From Rathayibacter caricis DSM 15933 (GTDB taxonomy: Bacteria > Actinomycetota > Actinomycetes > Actinomycetales > Microbacteriaceae), in NCBI RefSeq assembly GCF_003044275.1, contig NZ_PZPL01000001.1:1612001-1676000 (forward strand): a DNA stretch of 64,000 nucleotides, read 5' to 3'. Position numbers and translations under genes: made by a program. Under the pieces are notes generated by a model, which saw only the letters and a program-made list of their open reading frames with translations, did not search any database and was not told the DNA's origin. Positions 32,870-41,357 of the stretch are shown here, one piece after another. Numbering within the stretch: the first letter of the stretch is position 1; each line of letters starts with the position of its first letter.

Positions 32870-34372
32870 ATGAGCACTGCACCGACCACGATCGACGACC
32901 GCACGCGACTGCGGCCCGGCGACGACGACAGCGCAGCGGTCGCCCGGGCGGTCGCCACGGCCGTCGCGGCGAGCGAGCGGCTCGCTCGGATGCCGCGCGC
33001 GGACCGGGCGCGGCTCCTGGAGCGGATCGCCGACGGCCTCGAGGAGCGGCGCCCCGACATCGTGCGCACCGCCGATGAGGAGACCGCCCTGGGGGCGGGA
33101 CGCCTGAACGGCGAGCTGACCCGCACCGTCTACCAGCTCCGCTTCTTCGCGGACGTCGTGCGGGACGGAGCGCACCTCGAGGCGATCATCGACCACGAGG
33201 GCGACACCCCGATGGGTCCCCGACCCGACCTGCGGAGGATGCTCGTCCCCCTCGGTCCGGTGGCGGTCTACGCGGCGAGCAACTTCCCGCTCGCGTTCTC
33301 GGTCGCCGGAGGGGACACCGCCGCGGCGCTCGCGGCGGGCTGCGCGGTCGTCGTGAAGGCGCATCCCGCTCACCGCCGCACGAGCGAGCTCGTGCACTCG
33401 GTCCTCACGGCGACGGCGGAGGACGCCGTCGGACTCGTCCACGGATTCGAGGCGGGTCTCGACCTCGTCCGGGCGCCGGAGATCCGCGCCGCGAGCTTCA
33501 CGGGCTCTCTCGCCGGCGGTCGCGCGCTCGCCGATCTCGCCGCGGCGCGACCGGCTCCGATCCCGTTCTACGGAGAGCTCGGCAGCGTGAATCCGATGCT
33601 CGTGACGCCCGCGGCGGCGCAGGCCCGGGCGGAATCGATCGGGGAGGGGCTCGCCGCCTCCGTCGCCCTCGGTGGGGGCCAGTTCTGCACGAAGCCCGGG
33701 GTCGTGCTGGTCCCGGCCGGTCCGGCGGGCGATGCGCTCGTCGACCGGCTCCGGGACTCGCTCGCCGCCGTCGAGCCGCACCCCGCGCTGACGCCGGGGA
33801 TGGCGGCGTCGTACGCGGAGGGCGTTCGCGAGCGAGCGTCCGAGCGAGGCGCGGAGCTGCTCCTGCGCACACCCGCGCCGGAGGGGTCGACCGGCCCCGC
33901 CCTGCTCGAGGTCCCGGGCGGCGACCTCCCGCCCCTGCTGCGCGAGGAGTGCTTCGGTCCGGTGGCCGTCGTCTCGCGCTACCGCGACGACGCGCACGCC
34001 GCGGCGATCGCGCGCACCCTGCCCGGAACGCTGACGGCGTCGCTGTTCGTCGCGGACGGCGACGACGGCGTCCCGCTCGCCCGCGCCGCGCTCTCGGCGA
34101 GTGCCGGCCGGATCCTCTACAACGGCTTCCCGACCGGGGTCGCCGTGGCCTGGGCGCAGAACCACGGGGGCCCCTGGCCCTCGACCGACTCCACGCACAC
34201 GTCCGTCGGAGCGACCTCGGTGCGCCGCTTCCTCCGGCCGGTCGCCTGGCAGAACGCCCCGACCAGCGAGCTGCCGGTGGAGCTGCGCGACGGCGAGTCG
34301 GACATCCCGCGCCGCGTCGACGGCGTCCTGGTGCTGGGGACGAGGGCGGCGGTTCCTGCGAGCCGGACGTGA
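32870..34372 (+). CDS. 2,5-dioxovalerate (ketoglutarate semialdehyde) dehydrogenase, ALDH family
   Basis: The 500-residue protein is an aldehyde dehydrogenase of the ketoglutarate semialdehyde group. It shows VAVYAASNFPLAFSVAGGDTA (Rossmann entry), VVKAHPAHRRTSELV, SFTGSLAGGRALADLA, the catalytic Glu in FYGELGSVNPML and the catalytic Cys in LGGGQFCTKPGVVLV. LREECFGPVAVV follows. The ASNFPLAFS and QFCTKPGL-like forms are typical of the KGSADH group. It oxidises 2,5-dioxopentanoate to 2-oxoglutarate, feeding the citric acid cycle, and completes the operon. AGGAG lies directly before ATG 32870. Confidence 0.9.
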   Translation: MSTAPTTIDDRTRLRPGDDDSAAVARAVATAVAASERLARMPRADRARLLERIADGLEERRPDIVRTADEETALGAGRLNGELTRTVYQLRFFADVVRDGAHLEAIIDHEGDTPMGPRPDLRRMLVPLGPVAVYAASNFPLAFSVAGGDTAAALAAGCAVVVKAHPAHRRTSELVHSVLTATAEDAVGLVHGFEAGLDLVRAPEIRAASFTGSLAGGRALADLAAARPAPIPFYGELGSVNPMLVTPAAAQARAESIGEGLAASVALGGGQFCTKPGVVLVPAGPAGDALVDRLRDSLAAVEPHPALTPGMAASYAEGVRERASERGAELLLRTPAPEGSTGPALLEVPGGDLPPLLREECFGPVAVVSRYRDDAHAAAIARTLPGTLTASLFVADGDDGVPLARAALSASAGRILYNGFPTGVAVAWAQNHGGPWPSTDSTHTSVGATSVRRFLRPVAWQNAPTSELPVELRDGESDIPRRVDGVLVLGTRAAVPASRT

Positions 34373-34422
34373 TCCTGCGGCCGGAGGCGCCTCCCGCCGC
34401 CCCGGCGCGGCACGATGGAGGG

Positions 34423-34821
34423 ATGTCACGCGTCTCCGCCCTGTCCGTCGCCCGCACCGGGGCCAAGCTGCTGCTCGGCTCCGCCCTCGTCTTCGCCGGG
34501 GTGAGCCACCTCACCCGCGCGCGCGAGGAGTTCCAGGCGCAGGTGCCGGAGTGGGTGCCGCTGGACAAGGACACGGTCGTGCTGGCGTCGGGAGTCGTCG
34601 AGATCGGCCTGGGAGCGGCACTCGTCCTCTCTCGCCGCACCGCGCCGCTCGTGGGGAACGCGGCCGCCGCCTTCTTCACTGCGATCTTCCCGGGCAACGT
34701 CTCGCAGTACCTCACGAAGACCAGCGCGTTCGGCCTCGACACCGACCGCAAGCGCGCGGTGCGGCTGCTCTTCCAGCCGGTGCTGGTGGCCTGGGCGCTG
34801 TGGTCGACGCGGCGTCCGTGA
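34423..34821 (+). CDS. DoxX-like small membrane protein
   Basis: The 132-residue protein has four hydrophobic segments (SVARTGAKLLLGSALVFAG, VLASGVVEIGLGAALVLS, LVGNAAAAFFTAIFP, RLLFQPVLVAWALW) with the pattern FAGVSHLTRAREEFQAQVPEW after helix 1, typical of DoxX/DUF4267-like proteins. Function is not established; relatives are linked to quinone or redox processes. The gene follows the ALDH gene by 50 bases, with GGAGG just before ATG 34423. It may be an independent unit. Confidence 0.8.
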   Translation: MSRVSALSVARTGAKLLLGSALVFAGVSHLTRAREEFQAQVPEWVPLDKDTVVLASGVVEIGLGAALVLSRRTAPLVGNAAAAFFTAIFPGNVSQYLTKTSAFGLDTDRKRAVRLLFQPVLVAWALWSTRRP

Positions 34822-34842
34822 CGTCGGCCGGAGGGACTCGGC

Positions 34843-35400
34843 TCAGGTCCTGCCGCGCCCGAGCGCGGCCAGCAGGTTCTCGAGACCGAACTCCCACGCG
34901 TCGTCCACATCGCCGCCGAGGGTGAACGCGCCGTTGATCTCCATGCTGATGAAGCCCGTCGCCCAGGCCGTGAGGGTCCGGGCGGCCTCGAGCGCGTGCT
35001 CGGCGCCGGCGAGCTCCTCGGCCGCCCGGAGGAGGGAGGCGCTCGCCGCGACCCGGTACTCCTGCGCCGCCACGGGCGTCCCGGCCGCCGGGGTCATCAC
35101 GAGCTGGAACGCGGCGGGCCGCTCGTGGCCGGAGCGGCGGAGCTCGGCCGCGATGCGCGCGGGGTCGTCCTCGGCGCCGAGCCGCTGGGCGTAGTCGCGC
35201 AGGGTCGCCTCGGCCACCGAGCGGATCAGCGCCTCGCGGCTCTCGACGCGCTTGTAGAGGGAGGGGGCGCGCACGCCCACCCGCTGGGCGACGGCCTGCA
35301 TGGTGACGCCAGCGAGTCCCTCCTCCTCGAGCAGCGCGGCGGCGGCGGCGACGATCGCGTCGTGGGTGGTGCGGTCCGGAGTGGGCATGCCCTCCAGCAT
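34843..35400 (-). CDS. TetR family regulator
   Basis: The 185-residue protein has a TetR HTH (IVAAAAALLEEEGLAGVTMQ, AVAQRVGVRAPSLYKRVES) and a helical effector domain (TAWATGFISMEINGAFTLGG near the end, a WHG/TetR_C-like feature). Two starts are possible: ATG 35400, or ATG 35388 (MPTPDRTTHD), which has GGAGGG only one base away and so looks less likely as an SD-led start. It is divergent from a metallo-hydrolase gene with a 42-base gap holding a perfect 15-base palindrome, so it surely controls that gene and itself. Confidence 0.9.
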   Translation of the reverse strand: MLEGMPTPDRTTHDAIVAAAAALLEEEGLAGVTMQAVAQRVGVRAPSLYKRVESREALIRSVAEATLRDYAQRLGAEDDPARIAAELRRSGHERPAAFQLVMTPAAGTPVAAQEYRVAASASLLRAAEELAGAEHALEAARTLTAWATGFISMEINGAFTLGGDVDDAWEFGLENLLAALGRGRT

Positions 35401-35412
35401 AGCTATTGACAG

Positions 35413-35427
35413 TAGCCATGATGGCTA
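35413..35427. promoter_or_regulatory. Perfect palindromic operator between tetR and metallo-hydrolase genes
   Basis: TAGCCATGATGGCTA is a perfect 15-base inverted repeat; the half site TAGCCAT recurs at 35435-35441 directly before the metallo-hydrolase ATG. Both divergent promoters must be within 42 bases, so binding would block both. Confidence 0.75.
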
Positions 35428-35442
35428 AGTAGCGTAGCCATC

Positions 35443-36159
35443 ATGGAACTCACCCCCTCGCTCCACCGCCTCGGCTCCGACGTCGTCGCCTCCTACCTGG
35501 TCGCGACCCCCGAGGGCGTCACCCTGATCGACGCCGGGCTCCCCGGCCACTGGTCCGATCTGCTCGCCGCGCTCGCGGCGCTCGGCCGTCCGATCGAGGA
35601 CGTGAAGGGCGTCGTCCTCACCCACGGCGACTCCGACCACATCGGCTTCGCCGAGCGCCTGCGCCGCGAGCACGGGGTGCCCGTCTTCGTGCACGCCGCC
35701 GACGCCGAGCGGGCGAAGGGCGGGAAGAAGCCCGCGAACGGGAAGCAGTCGATGCGGCTCGGCGCCATGGCGGGGTTCCTCGCCTACTTCGCGCGCAAGG
35801 GCGGACTCCGCGTCCCTCCGCTGACCGAGGTGGTCGAGGTCGCCGACGGCGACGTGCTCGAGCTGCCCGGGTCGCCGCGCATCATCGGCCTGCCCGGCCA
35901 CTCCGCGGGCAGCGTCGCCGTGCACGTGCCGGCGGTCGACGCCGTCTTCGTGGGCGACGGCCTGACGACGCGGCACGTGCTCACCGGCCGCTCGGGCCCG
36001 CAGCCCGCCCCGTTCACCGACGATCCGGAGCAGGCGCTCGCGTCGCTCCGCCTCCTCCTGCCGACCGGGGCCGCGTGGGTGCTGCCCGGGCACGGGGCTC
36101 CGTGGCGAGACGGGGTCGCGGCGGCGGTCGAGGCCGCCGAGGCGGCCGCTCGGAGCTGA
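35443..36159 (+). CDS. MBL-fold metallo-hydrolase
   Basis: The 238-residue protein has the metallo-beta-lactamase fold: LIDAGLPGHWSD, the metal motif VLTHGDSDHIG, the third His in GLPGHSAGSVAV and the late FVGDGL and VLPGHGAPWRDG (last ligand). The classic HxHxDH appears here as HGDSDH, with Asp at the second His position, which may change metal use. Substrate is unknown. It starts at ATG 35443 only a few bases after a TetR operator half site and probably is the detoxifying or hydrolytic partner of that regulator. Confidence 0.9.
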   Translation: MELTPSLHRLGSDVVASYLVATPEGVTLIDAGLPGHWSDLLAALAALGRPIEDVKGVVLTHGDSDHIGFAERLRREHGVPVFVHAADAERAKGGKKPANGKQSMRLGAMAGFLAYFARKGGLRVPPLTEVVEVADGDVLELPGSPRIIGLPGHSAGSVAVHVPAVDAVFVGDGLTTRHVLTGRSGPQPAPFTDDPEQALASLRLLLPTGAAWVLPGHGAPWRDGVAAAVEAAEAAARS

Positions 36160-36193
36160 CGCCTGAGGACACCACTCGGAGCCGACCCCGGAG

Positions 36194-37519
36194 TCAGGAC
36201 GCCGGCACGAGCTCCCAGCGCGCCGTGAGGACCCGCAGGCCCTCGTCGAAGACGGCCGACCAGGCGGTCGCGTCGTGCGCACTGTCGGGCACCTCGAGGT
36301 ACGAGGTCCGCATGCCGGCGGCCGTGGCGGCGGCGTGCAGCGTCTGCACCCCGGCGCGGAACGCGGTGTCGTCGGCACCCACTCCGAACACCGCGACCGT
36401 GTCGGAGTAGGGGGCGTGCGCGGCGAGGATGCTCGCAGGCTTCGCCGCCTCGTAGGCGCTCGCGCTGCCTCCGAAGCCCTCGCGGATCGTCGTCGCCTCG
36501 TCGCCCAGGCTCGGTGCCAGCTCGCCCGAGGCGTCGATGATGCCGCCGAAGAGCTCGGGATGCGCGGCGCCGAGCTGGATCGCGCAGGTGCCGCCCTGCG
36601 ACAGCCCGCCGATCGCCCAGTCGGCCGGATCCGGCAGGACGGGCAGGTGCGCGCGGATCCAGGCCGGGACGTCGACCGTGAGGTAGGTCGCGGAGTTCCC
36701 CAGCGGCGAGTCGACGCACATCGGGTTCGCGGTCGGGTCGCCGAGCTGATCGGGCGAGACGACGATGGGCGCCAGACCCGCGTGGTCCGCCGCGTAGGCG
36801 TCGAGGGCCTGCTGCAGCTTCTCGGTCGACAGAGGGTCGGAGGGGGAGCCCGGCTGACCGGACAGCATCACCATCACGGGCAGCAGCGGCGGGTCCGCCG
36901 TGAGGGCGGCCGGCGGGAGGTAGACCACGGCGTCACGGGCGCGGAAGCCCGAGACGGTGGCCGGGATCGGGATCGACTGCACCGTGCCGACGGCCGGCAT
37001 GCCGGCGGGCGCGGTCCAGTCGGAGAACGGGGTGCGGCTGCCGTCGGCGACGGCGGGGAGCGCCCCGACCACGGGGTAGGCGCTGAGTCCGAGGGCGCTG
37101 CGCAGCGTCGGGTACTGGCCGAAGTCGAGGTTGACGGTCATCGCGGCGGTGGCGACGACGAGCACGGCGACCCCGACGGACGCGAGGGCGCGTCGCACGC
37201 GCCGGTGCCGGAGGGCGTGCACCAGGACGACGAGCGCGACGCCGAGGCCGCCGAGCGCGAGTCCCGTCCAGAGCCGCGTGACGGGTGTCAGGTCGACGCC
37301 GAGGGGGCCGTCCGCGCCGTCGAGCAGGGCGGCGAGCGAGGCCCCGCCCACGACGCCGACGAGGAGCACGGCCGCGATGACCGCCGCGCGCCGGACGCGT
37401 CCCTCCGGGCGCGAGCGGGCGTACGCGACGACGAGCGCGGCGAAGGCGAGGGCCGCGACCGCGTAGACGGTCACGACGAGGGGCCCGGAGGAGAGGCTCA
37501 GCCCGAGGAGTGCGTTCAT
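36194..37519 (-). CDS. Membrane-anchored esterase (esterase D / antigen 85-like)
   Basis: The 441-residue protein has four N-terminal membrane helices (residues about 10-130, such as VVTVYAVAALAFAALVVAYA and LWTGLALGGLGVALVVLVHA) followed by an outward alpha/beta-hydrolase domain. The nucleophile elbow is IGGLSQGGTCAIQLGA, with the late His probably in VPDSAHDATAWSAV and PVMVMLSGQPGSPSDPLS forming the oxyanion region. It resembles actinobacterial antigen 85-like esterases. Mycolyl transfer is not expected in this group; a cell-envelope acyl esterase or transferase is plausible. It starts at ATG 37519 and is convergent with the metallo-hydrolase gene. Confidence 0.87.
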   Translation of the reverse strand: MNALLGLSLSSGPLVVTVYAVAALAFAALVVAYARSRPEGRVRRAAVIAAVLLVGVVGGASLAALLDGADGPLGVDLTPVTRLWTGLALGGLGVALVVLVHALRHRRVRRALASVGVAVLVVATAAMTVNLDFGQYPTLRSALGLSAYPVVGALPAVADGSRTPFSDWTAPAGMPAVGTVQSIPIPATVSGFRARDAVVYLPPAALTADPPLLPVMVMLSGQPGSPSDPLSTEKLQQALDAYAADHAGLAPIVVSPDQLGDPTANPMCVDSPLGNSATYLTVDVPAWIRAHLPVLPDPADWAIGGLSQGGTCAIQLGAAHPELFGGIIDASGELAPSLGDEATTIREGFGGSASAYEAAKPASILAAHAPYSDTVAVFGVGADDTAFRAGVQTLHAAATAAGMRTSYLEVPDSAHDATAWSAVFDEGLRVLTARWELVPAS

Positions 37520-37752
37520 GCGTCGATCCGGTCGTCCGGCCGTCGGGAGAGACGGCAGGCGACAGTGTCGACTCCTGTTCTGGACGCTCGCTGGATGCCT
37601 CCTGGACGGCTGGGAAGCCTGCCGTCCTCCCCAGGCGTCGATACTCCGGACGCTCCCCGGCGCCCGCGCAAGCCCGCGCGCCGCCGCGTTGACCCGCCTA
37701 CCGTGGAACGCGCAGGACACGCAGACCGCGCCCTCACGAAGGAGCCCGAACC

Positions 37753-37803
37753 ATGATGCAGATCCCCCTCCCCGTCGTTCCCGAGCGCGAGGCCCGCGCA
37801 TGA
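37753..37803 (+). CDS. Putative 16-residue leader peptide before the SDR gene
   Basis: ATG 37753 is preceded by a perfect GAAGGAG eight bases upstream and opens a 16-codon frame, [16 protein letters not shown], which ends TGA 37801-37803. Its stop overlaps the ATG of the SDR gene (ATGA). The SDR ATG itself has only a weak SD, so the short frame looks like a translational coupler. Several Pro and Arg codons near the end could slow ribosomes. Whether the peptide has its own role is unknown. Confidence 0.5.
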   Translation: MMQIPLPVVPEREARA

Positions 37804-38798
37804 GCCGCGGAGTCGCCGTCGTCACCGGAGGCACCGCCGGGCTCGGCCGCGCCACGGTGCGCGAGCTCGCGAAGCGCGGATGGGACGTCGCCGTGCTCGC
37901 GCGCGGAGCGGACGGGCTCGCGGCCACGGTCGCCGAGATCGAGCAGGCGGGCCGACGCGGTCTCGGAGTGCCGACCGACGTCGCCGACCGCGAGGCCGTC
38001 GAGGCCGCGGCCGACCGGGTGGAGGCCGAGCTCGGCCCGATCGAGCTGTGGGTCAACGACGCGATGGTCGGAGTGTTCGGCGAGTTCCTCTCGACCGAGC
38101 CCGCCGACTTCGAGCGCGCGGTGGCGGTCAACTTCTTCGGCTTCGTCAACGGCACCCGGGCCGCGCTCTCGCGGATGACCCCGCGCGGCCGCGGTCATGT
38201 GATCCAGGTCGGCTCGGCGCTCGCGCACCGCGGCATCCCGCTCCAGGCGGCGTACTGCGCCTCGAAGTTCGGAGCCCGCGGATTCACCGAGGCGGTCACC
38301 GCCGAGCTCCTGCACTCCAAGAGCCGCATCCGGCTCTCCGAGGTCGACATGCCGGCGCTGAACACCATCCAGTTCAACTGGGTGAAGTCGCAGCTGCCGC
38401 ACCACCCGCAGCCCGTCCCGCCGATCTACGAGCCCGAGGTGGGCGCCATCGCGATCGCCGACGTGGCCGACAAGCCGCGCCGTCGCACCTGGGTCGGCGA
38501 GCCGACGGCGGGCACGATCCTGGGCGATCGCTTCGCCGGCGCGTTCATGGACTGGTACCTCGCGCGCAGCGCCTTCGACGGCCAGCAGGCGCCCGACAAG
38601 AAGGAGCCGATGCTCCCGAACAACGTCTACGAGCCCGTGCCCGGCGACCACGGCGCCCGCGGCCTCTTCAGCGACAAGGCCCACACGATGACTCCGCAGA
38701 TCTGGATGATCCGGCACCGCGCGGCGAGCTACGCCGGAGCGGCGGTCGCCGCGGCGGCCGGAGTCGTCGGCGTCGTCGCGGCCCTGCGGAGGAAGTGA
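37800..38798 (+). CDS. Short-chain dehydrogenase/reductase with C-terminal membrane tail
   Basis: The 332-residue protein has the NAD(P) motif [18 protein letters not shown] and the catalytic [11 protein letters not shown] (Tyr and Lys in YxxxK) with Ser in [10 protein letters not shown]. The usual NNAG motif reads VNDAMVGV here. After about residue 240 an extra region ends in a hydrophobic helix ([19 protein letters not shown]) and RRK, which suggests a tail anchor in the membrane. It probably reduces a ketone or oxidises an alcohol on a lipophilic substrate. It is coupled to the leader peptide upstream and followed by the FAD enzyme gene. Confidence 0.9.
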   Translation: MSRGVAVVTGGTAGLGRATVRELAKRGWDVAVLARGADGLAATVAEIEQAGRRGLGVPTDVADREAVEAAADRVEAELGPIELWVNDAMVGVFGEFLSTEPADFERAVAVNFFGFVNGTRAALSRMTPRGRGHVIQVGSALAHRGIPLQAAYCASKFGARGFTEAVTAELLHSKSRIRLSEVDMPALNTIQFNWVKSQLPHHPQPVPPIYEPEVGAIAIADVADKPRRRTWVGEPTAGTILGDRFAGAFMDWYLARSAFDGQQAPDKKEPMLPNNVYEPVPGDHGARGLFSDKAHTMTPQIWMIRHRAASYAGAAVAAAAGVVGVVAALRRK

Positions 38799-38800
38799 CC

Positions 38801-40249
38801 GTGGCCGACGTCGATGCCGTCGTCGTCGGGGCGGGGCCCAACGGCCTCGCCGCGGCGGTCGTCCTCGCGCGGGCGGGGCTGTCGGTCGCGGTGCTCGAGC
38901 GCAACGAGCGGATCGGCGGTGGCGCGCGGACGGCGGAGCTCACGCTGCCGGGCTTCCACCACGACGTCTGCTCGGCCGTGCACCCGATGGCGCTCGCGTC
39001 CGAGTTCTTCCGGCGCTTCCGGCTCGACGAGCGGATCGACCTGCGGGTGCCCGACATCTCGTACGCGCATCCGCTCGACGGCGGCCGGGCGGGCATCGCC
39101 TACCGCGATCTCGACCGCACGGCCCAGGCCCTCGGGCGCGACGGAGCCGCGTGGCGCGCGCTGATGGGCCCGCTGTCCGAGCGCGCCGACCGCGTCTCGG
39201 GCTTCACGAACGACCCGCTGCTGCGCGTGCCGACCGATCCGAGCGTGCTCGTGCGGTTCGGGCTCCGGGTCCTCGAGCAGGGCTCGCCGTTCTGGAACCT
39301 GCGCTTCGCCGAGGACGTCGCCCCCGCGATGCTCACCGGAGTCGCGGCGCACTCCATCCGCCCGATGCCGAGCCCGTCGACCGCCGCCGCCGCTCTCGCT
39401 CTCGGGACCTACGCGCACGCCCGCGGCTGGCCGGTGCCGATCGGCGGCAGCCAGTCGATCGTCGACGCCCTCGCCGACGACCTCCTCGCCCACGGCGGCA
39501 CCATCGAGACGGGGGTCGAGGTCACCTCGCTGGCGCAGCTGCCCCGCGCCCGGGCCGTGCTCGTCGACCTCACTCCGAAGGCGCTGCTCGCGCTCGCCGG
39601 CGACCGGCTGCCGCGCGCCTACGCGAAGGCCCTCCGCGCGTTCCGCTACGGCAACGGCGTCGCCAAGGTCGACTTCGCGCTCGACGGACCGGTGCCCTGG
39701 TCGCACCCCGAGCTCCGGCGCGCCGGCACCCTGCACGTCGGCGGCACCCGGGCCGAGATCGCCGGAGCCGAGCGCGACGTCGCCCGCGGACGCCACAGCG
39801 AGAACCCCTACGTGCTCGTCGCGCAGCCCTCGATCGCCGATCCCGGCCGAGCGCCCGAGGGCAAGCACGTGCTGTGGGCCTACACGCACGTGCCGCGCTA
39901 CTCCCCGCTGCACCAGCAGGAGGCGATCACCGCGCAGATCGAGCGCTTCGCTCCGGGCTTCCGCGACCGCGTGATCGGGGCCTCGTCGATGACCGCGCGC
40001 GACATGGAGCAGTACAACCCCAACTACCTCGGCGGCGACATCGCGGCGGGAGCGGCGAGCGTCGTCCAGCTGCTGTCGCGACCGGTGCCCTCTCCCGACC
40101 CGTGGCGGACGCCCGCGAAGGGCCTGTACCTCTGCTCGTCCTCGACTCCGCCCGGCCCCGGAGTGCACGGCATGGCCGGCTGGCACGCCGCCCGCAGCGC
40201 ACTGCGGCACGAGTTCGGGATCACCCGCGCGCCCGATCTGGCACCCTGA
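38801..40249 (+). CDS. FAD-dependent oxidoreductase, phytoene desaturase-like
   Basis: The 482-residue protein has the dinucleotide-binding motif [21 protein letters not shown], the second motif [20 protein letters not shown] and the C-terminal FAD motif [20 protein letters not shown]. It belongs to the phytoene desaturase/carotenoid oxidoreductase-like flavoproteins found widely in actinobacteria with unknown substrate. I choose GTG 38801 because GGAGGA lies seven bases upstream; GTG 38795 overlaps the SDR stop but leaves no SD spacing. Second enzyme of the SDR-FAD-SRPBCC operon. Confidence 0.9.
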   Translation: MADVDAVVVGAGPNGLAAAVVLARAGLSVAVLERNERIGGGARTAELTLPGFHHDVCSAVHPMALASEFFRRFRLDERIDLRVPDISYAHPLDGGRAGIAYRDLDRTAQALGRDGAAWRALMGPLSERADRVSGFTNDPLLRVPTDPSVLVRFGLRVLEQGSPFWNLRFAEDVAPAMLTGVAAHSIRPMPSPSTAAAALALGTYAHARGWPVPIGGSQSIVDALADDLLAHGGTIETGVEVTSLAQLPRARAVLVDLTPKALLALAGDRLPRAYAKALRAFRYGNGVAKVDFALDGPVPWSHPELRRAGTLHVGGTRAEIAGAERDVARGRHSENPYVLVAQPSIADPGRAPEGKHVLWAYTHVPRYSPLHQQEAITAQIERFAPGFRDRVIGASSMTARDMEQYNPNYLGGDIAAGAASVVQLLSRPVPSPDPWRTPAKGLYLCSSSTPPGPGVHGMAGWHAARSALRHEFGITRAPDLAP

Positions 40250-40302
40250 GGGGAGGGGCGACCCCGCTCCCGAGCACCGACCGCCTTCCGAAGGAGCCCG
40301 CG

Positions 40303-40902
40303 ATGTCCCGCAACACCCGCGTCTTCCACTGCCCGCCCGAGTCCGTCTTCGCCGCCCTCTCCTCCGGATGGCTGTTCCCTTCGTGGGTGGTCGGCGCCTC
40401 GCGGATGCGGAAGGTGGACGAGGACTTCCCGCACGTCGGATCGCAGCTGCACCACTCGTTCGGGCTCTGGCCGCTCGTCATCGACGACCGCACCACCGTC
40501 CTCGAGTGGGACCCGCCGCGCCGGTTCATCATCCAGGCGGCCGGCTGGCCGATGGGCGAGGCGCGGGTCCGGATCGAGGTGGAGCCGCACAAGCGCGGCT
40601 GCCGCGTGCGGATGCACGAGACGGCCGTGAAGGGCCCCGGCACGCTCATCCCGAAGCCGCTGCTGCACTCGTTCCTCTGGCTGCGCAACATCGAGGCGCT
40701 GCAGCGCCTCGCGCACATGGCCGAGGCGGGCGCGGGCGGACGGGTGCTCGAGCCCCGGGCCCTGCCCTCGCCCCGCGACCGCGAGGGCGTCGACACCCCG
40801 AAGCACCTGGTGTCGCGGACGATCGGCACCCTCGCCTCGGTGGCCGTCGGGTCGCTCGTGCTGCGCGCCGCGGCGGCCGCGATCCGGCGGGCTCGCAGCT
40901 GA
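40303..40902 (+). CDS. SRPBCC family protein (polyketide cyclase/START-like)
   Basis: The 199-residue protein has the SRPBCC helix-grip fold: NTRVFHCPPESVFAALSSGW, the HHSFGLWPLVIDDRT strand region, and EWDPPRRFIIQAAGWPMGEARVRIEVEP. Such proteins bind a hydrophobic ligand in a deep cavity. The C-terminus (TLASVAVGSLVLRAAAAAIR then RARS) looks like a weak membrane-seeking helix with a basic tail, as in the SDR of this operon. AAGGAG precedes ATG 40303. Probably it presents or cyclises the lipophilic substrate of the two oxidoreductases. Confidence 0.85.
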   Translation: MSRNTRVFHCPPESVFAALSSGWLFPSWVVGASRMRKVDEDFPHVGSQLHHSFGLWPLVIDDRTTVLEWDPPRRFIIQAAGWPMGEARVRIEVEPHKRGCRVRMHETAVKGPGTLIPKPLLHSFLWLRNIEALQRLAHMAEAGAGGRVLEPRALPSPRDREGVDTPKHLVSRTIGTLASVAVGSLVLRAAAAAIRRARS

Positions 40903-40916
40903 CCGCGGGCCCGCGG
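40903..40916. terminator. GC palindrome between convergent SRPBCC and NIPSNAP genes
   Basis: CCGCGGGCCCGCGG is a perfect 14-base palindrome that fills most of the 19-base gap between two convergent stops. As RNA it can form a 5-bp stem with a GGCC loop in either direction. Confidence 0.5.
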
Positions 40917-40921
40917 CAGGG

Positions 40922-41239
40922 TCAGACGATGCGCTCGACGAGCCGCACGTGGTGCACGGCGACCCGCTTCGGCTCGCCCGCGAACGCGGCCGCCCGCTCC
41001 GGAGAGTCCATGTAGGTCTTCTCGATCGCGAGGAACGACTCCGCGTCGCCCGGCGTGCTGACCGCCCAGACGAACTCGTTCACCTCGCGGTCGGCGTAGG
41101 CGAACTCGATCCGGAAGCCCAGCGCCTCGCGCGCCGGCACGATCCTCGCCCGGAACCAGGCGAGGAACTCGTCGATCACCCCGTCCACCAGCTCGTAGCG
41201 TCGGAGTTGGATGGTCCTGGTCTCGGCAGCGTCGCTCAT
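40922..41239 (-). CDS. NIPSNAP-domain small protein
   Basis: The 105-residue protein shows the ferredoxin-like dimeric alpha/beta barrel pattern of NIPSNAP proteins: RTIQLRRYELVDGVIDEFLAWF, IVPAREALGFRIEFAYADRE and EFVWAVSTPGDAESFLAIEKTYMDS. It has no signal peptide. NIPSNAP proteins are of unknown biochemical role in bacteria. It is divergent from the MFS gene; the two 5' regions are very close. Confidence 0.8.
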   Translation of the reverse strand: MSDAAETRTIQLRRYELVDGVIDEFLAWFRARIVPAREALGFRIEFAYADREVNEFVWAVSTPGDAESFLAIEKTYMDSPERAAAFAGEPKRVAVHHVRLVERIV

Positions 41240-41357
41240 GCGCTCGACGGTACCGGAGTCGCGGACACCGCTCCCGCCCGCTCGTCCCGCTCACGCACTC
41301 ACCGCCCGCCCGTTCGCCCGCCCGTCCGCCCGTCCGTCCGTCCCGAGGAGGCACCCC

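Noticed and set aside
31817-34372. 851-codon frame as a dehydratase-ALDH fusion
   Set aside because: The first 350 codons are a shifted-frame shadow of the enolase-superfamily gene; the ALDH starts at ATG 32870 with its own SD.
34383-34394. GGAGGCGCCTCC palindrome as an operator
   Set aside because: Short and fully GC-rich between two genes on the same strand; such palindromes are expected by chance at this GC content.
36194-37519. Mycolyltransferase role for the antigen 85-like esterase
   Set aside because: The inferred group of organisms lacks mycolic acids, and the protein carries four membrane helices absent from antigen 85.
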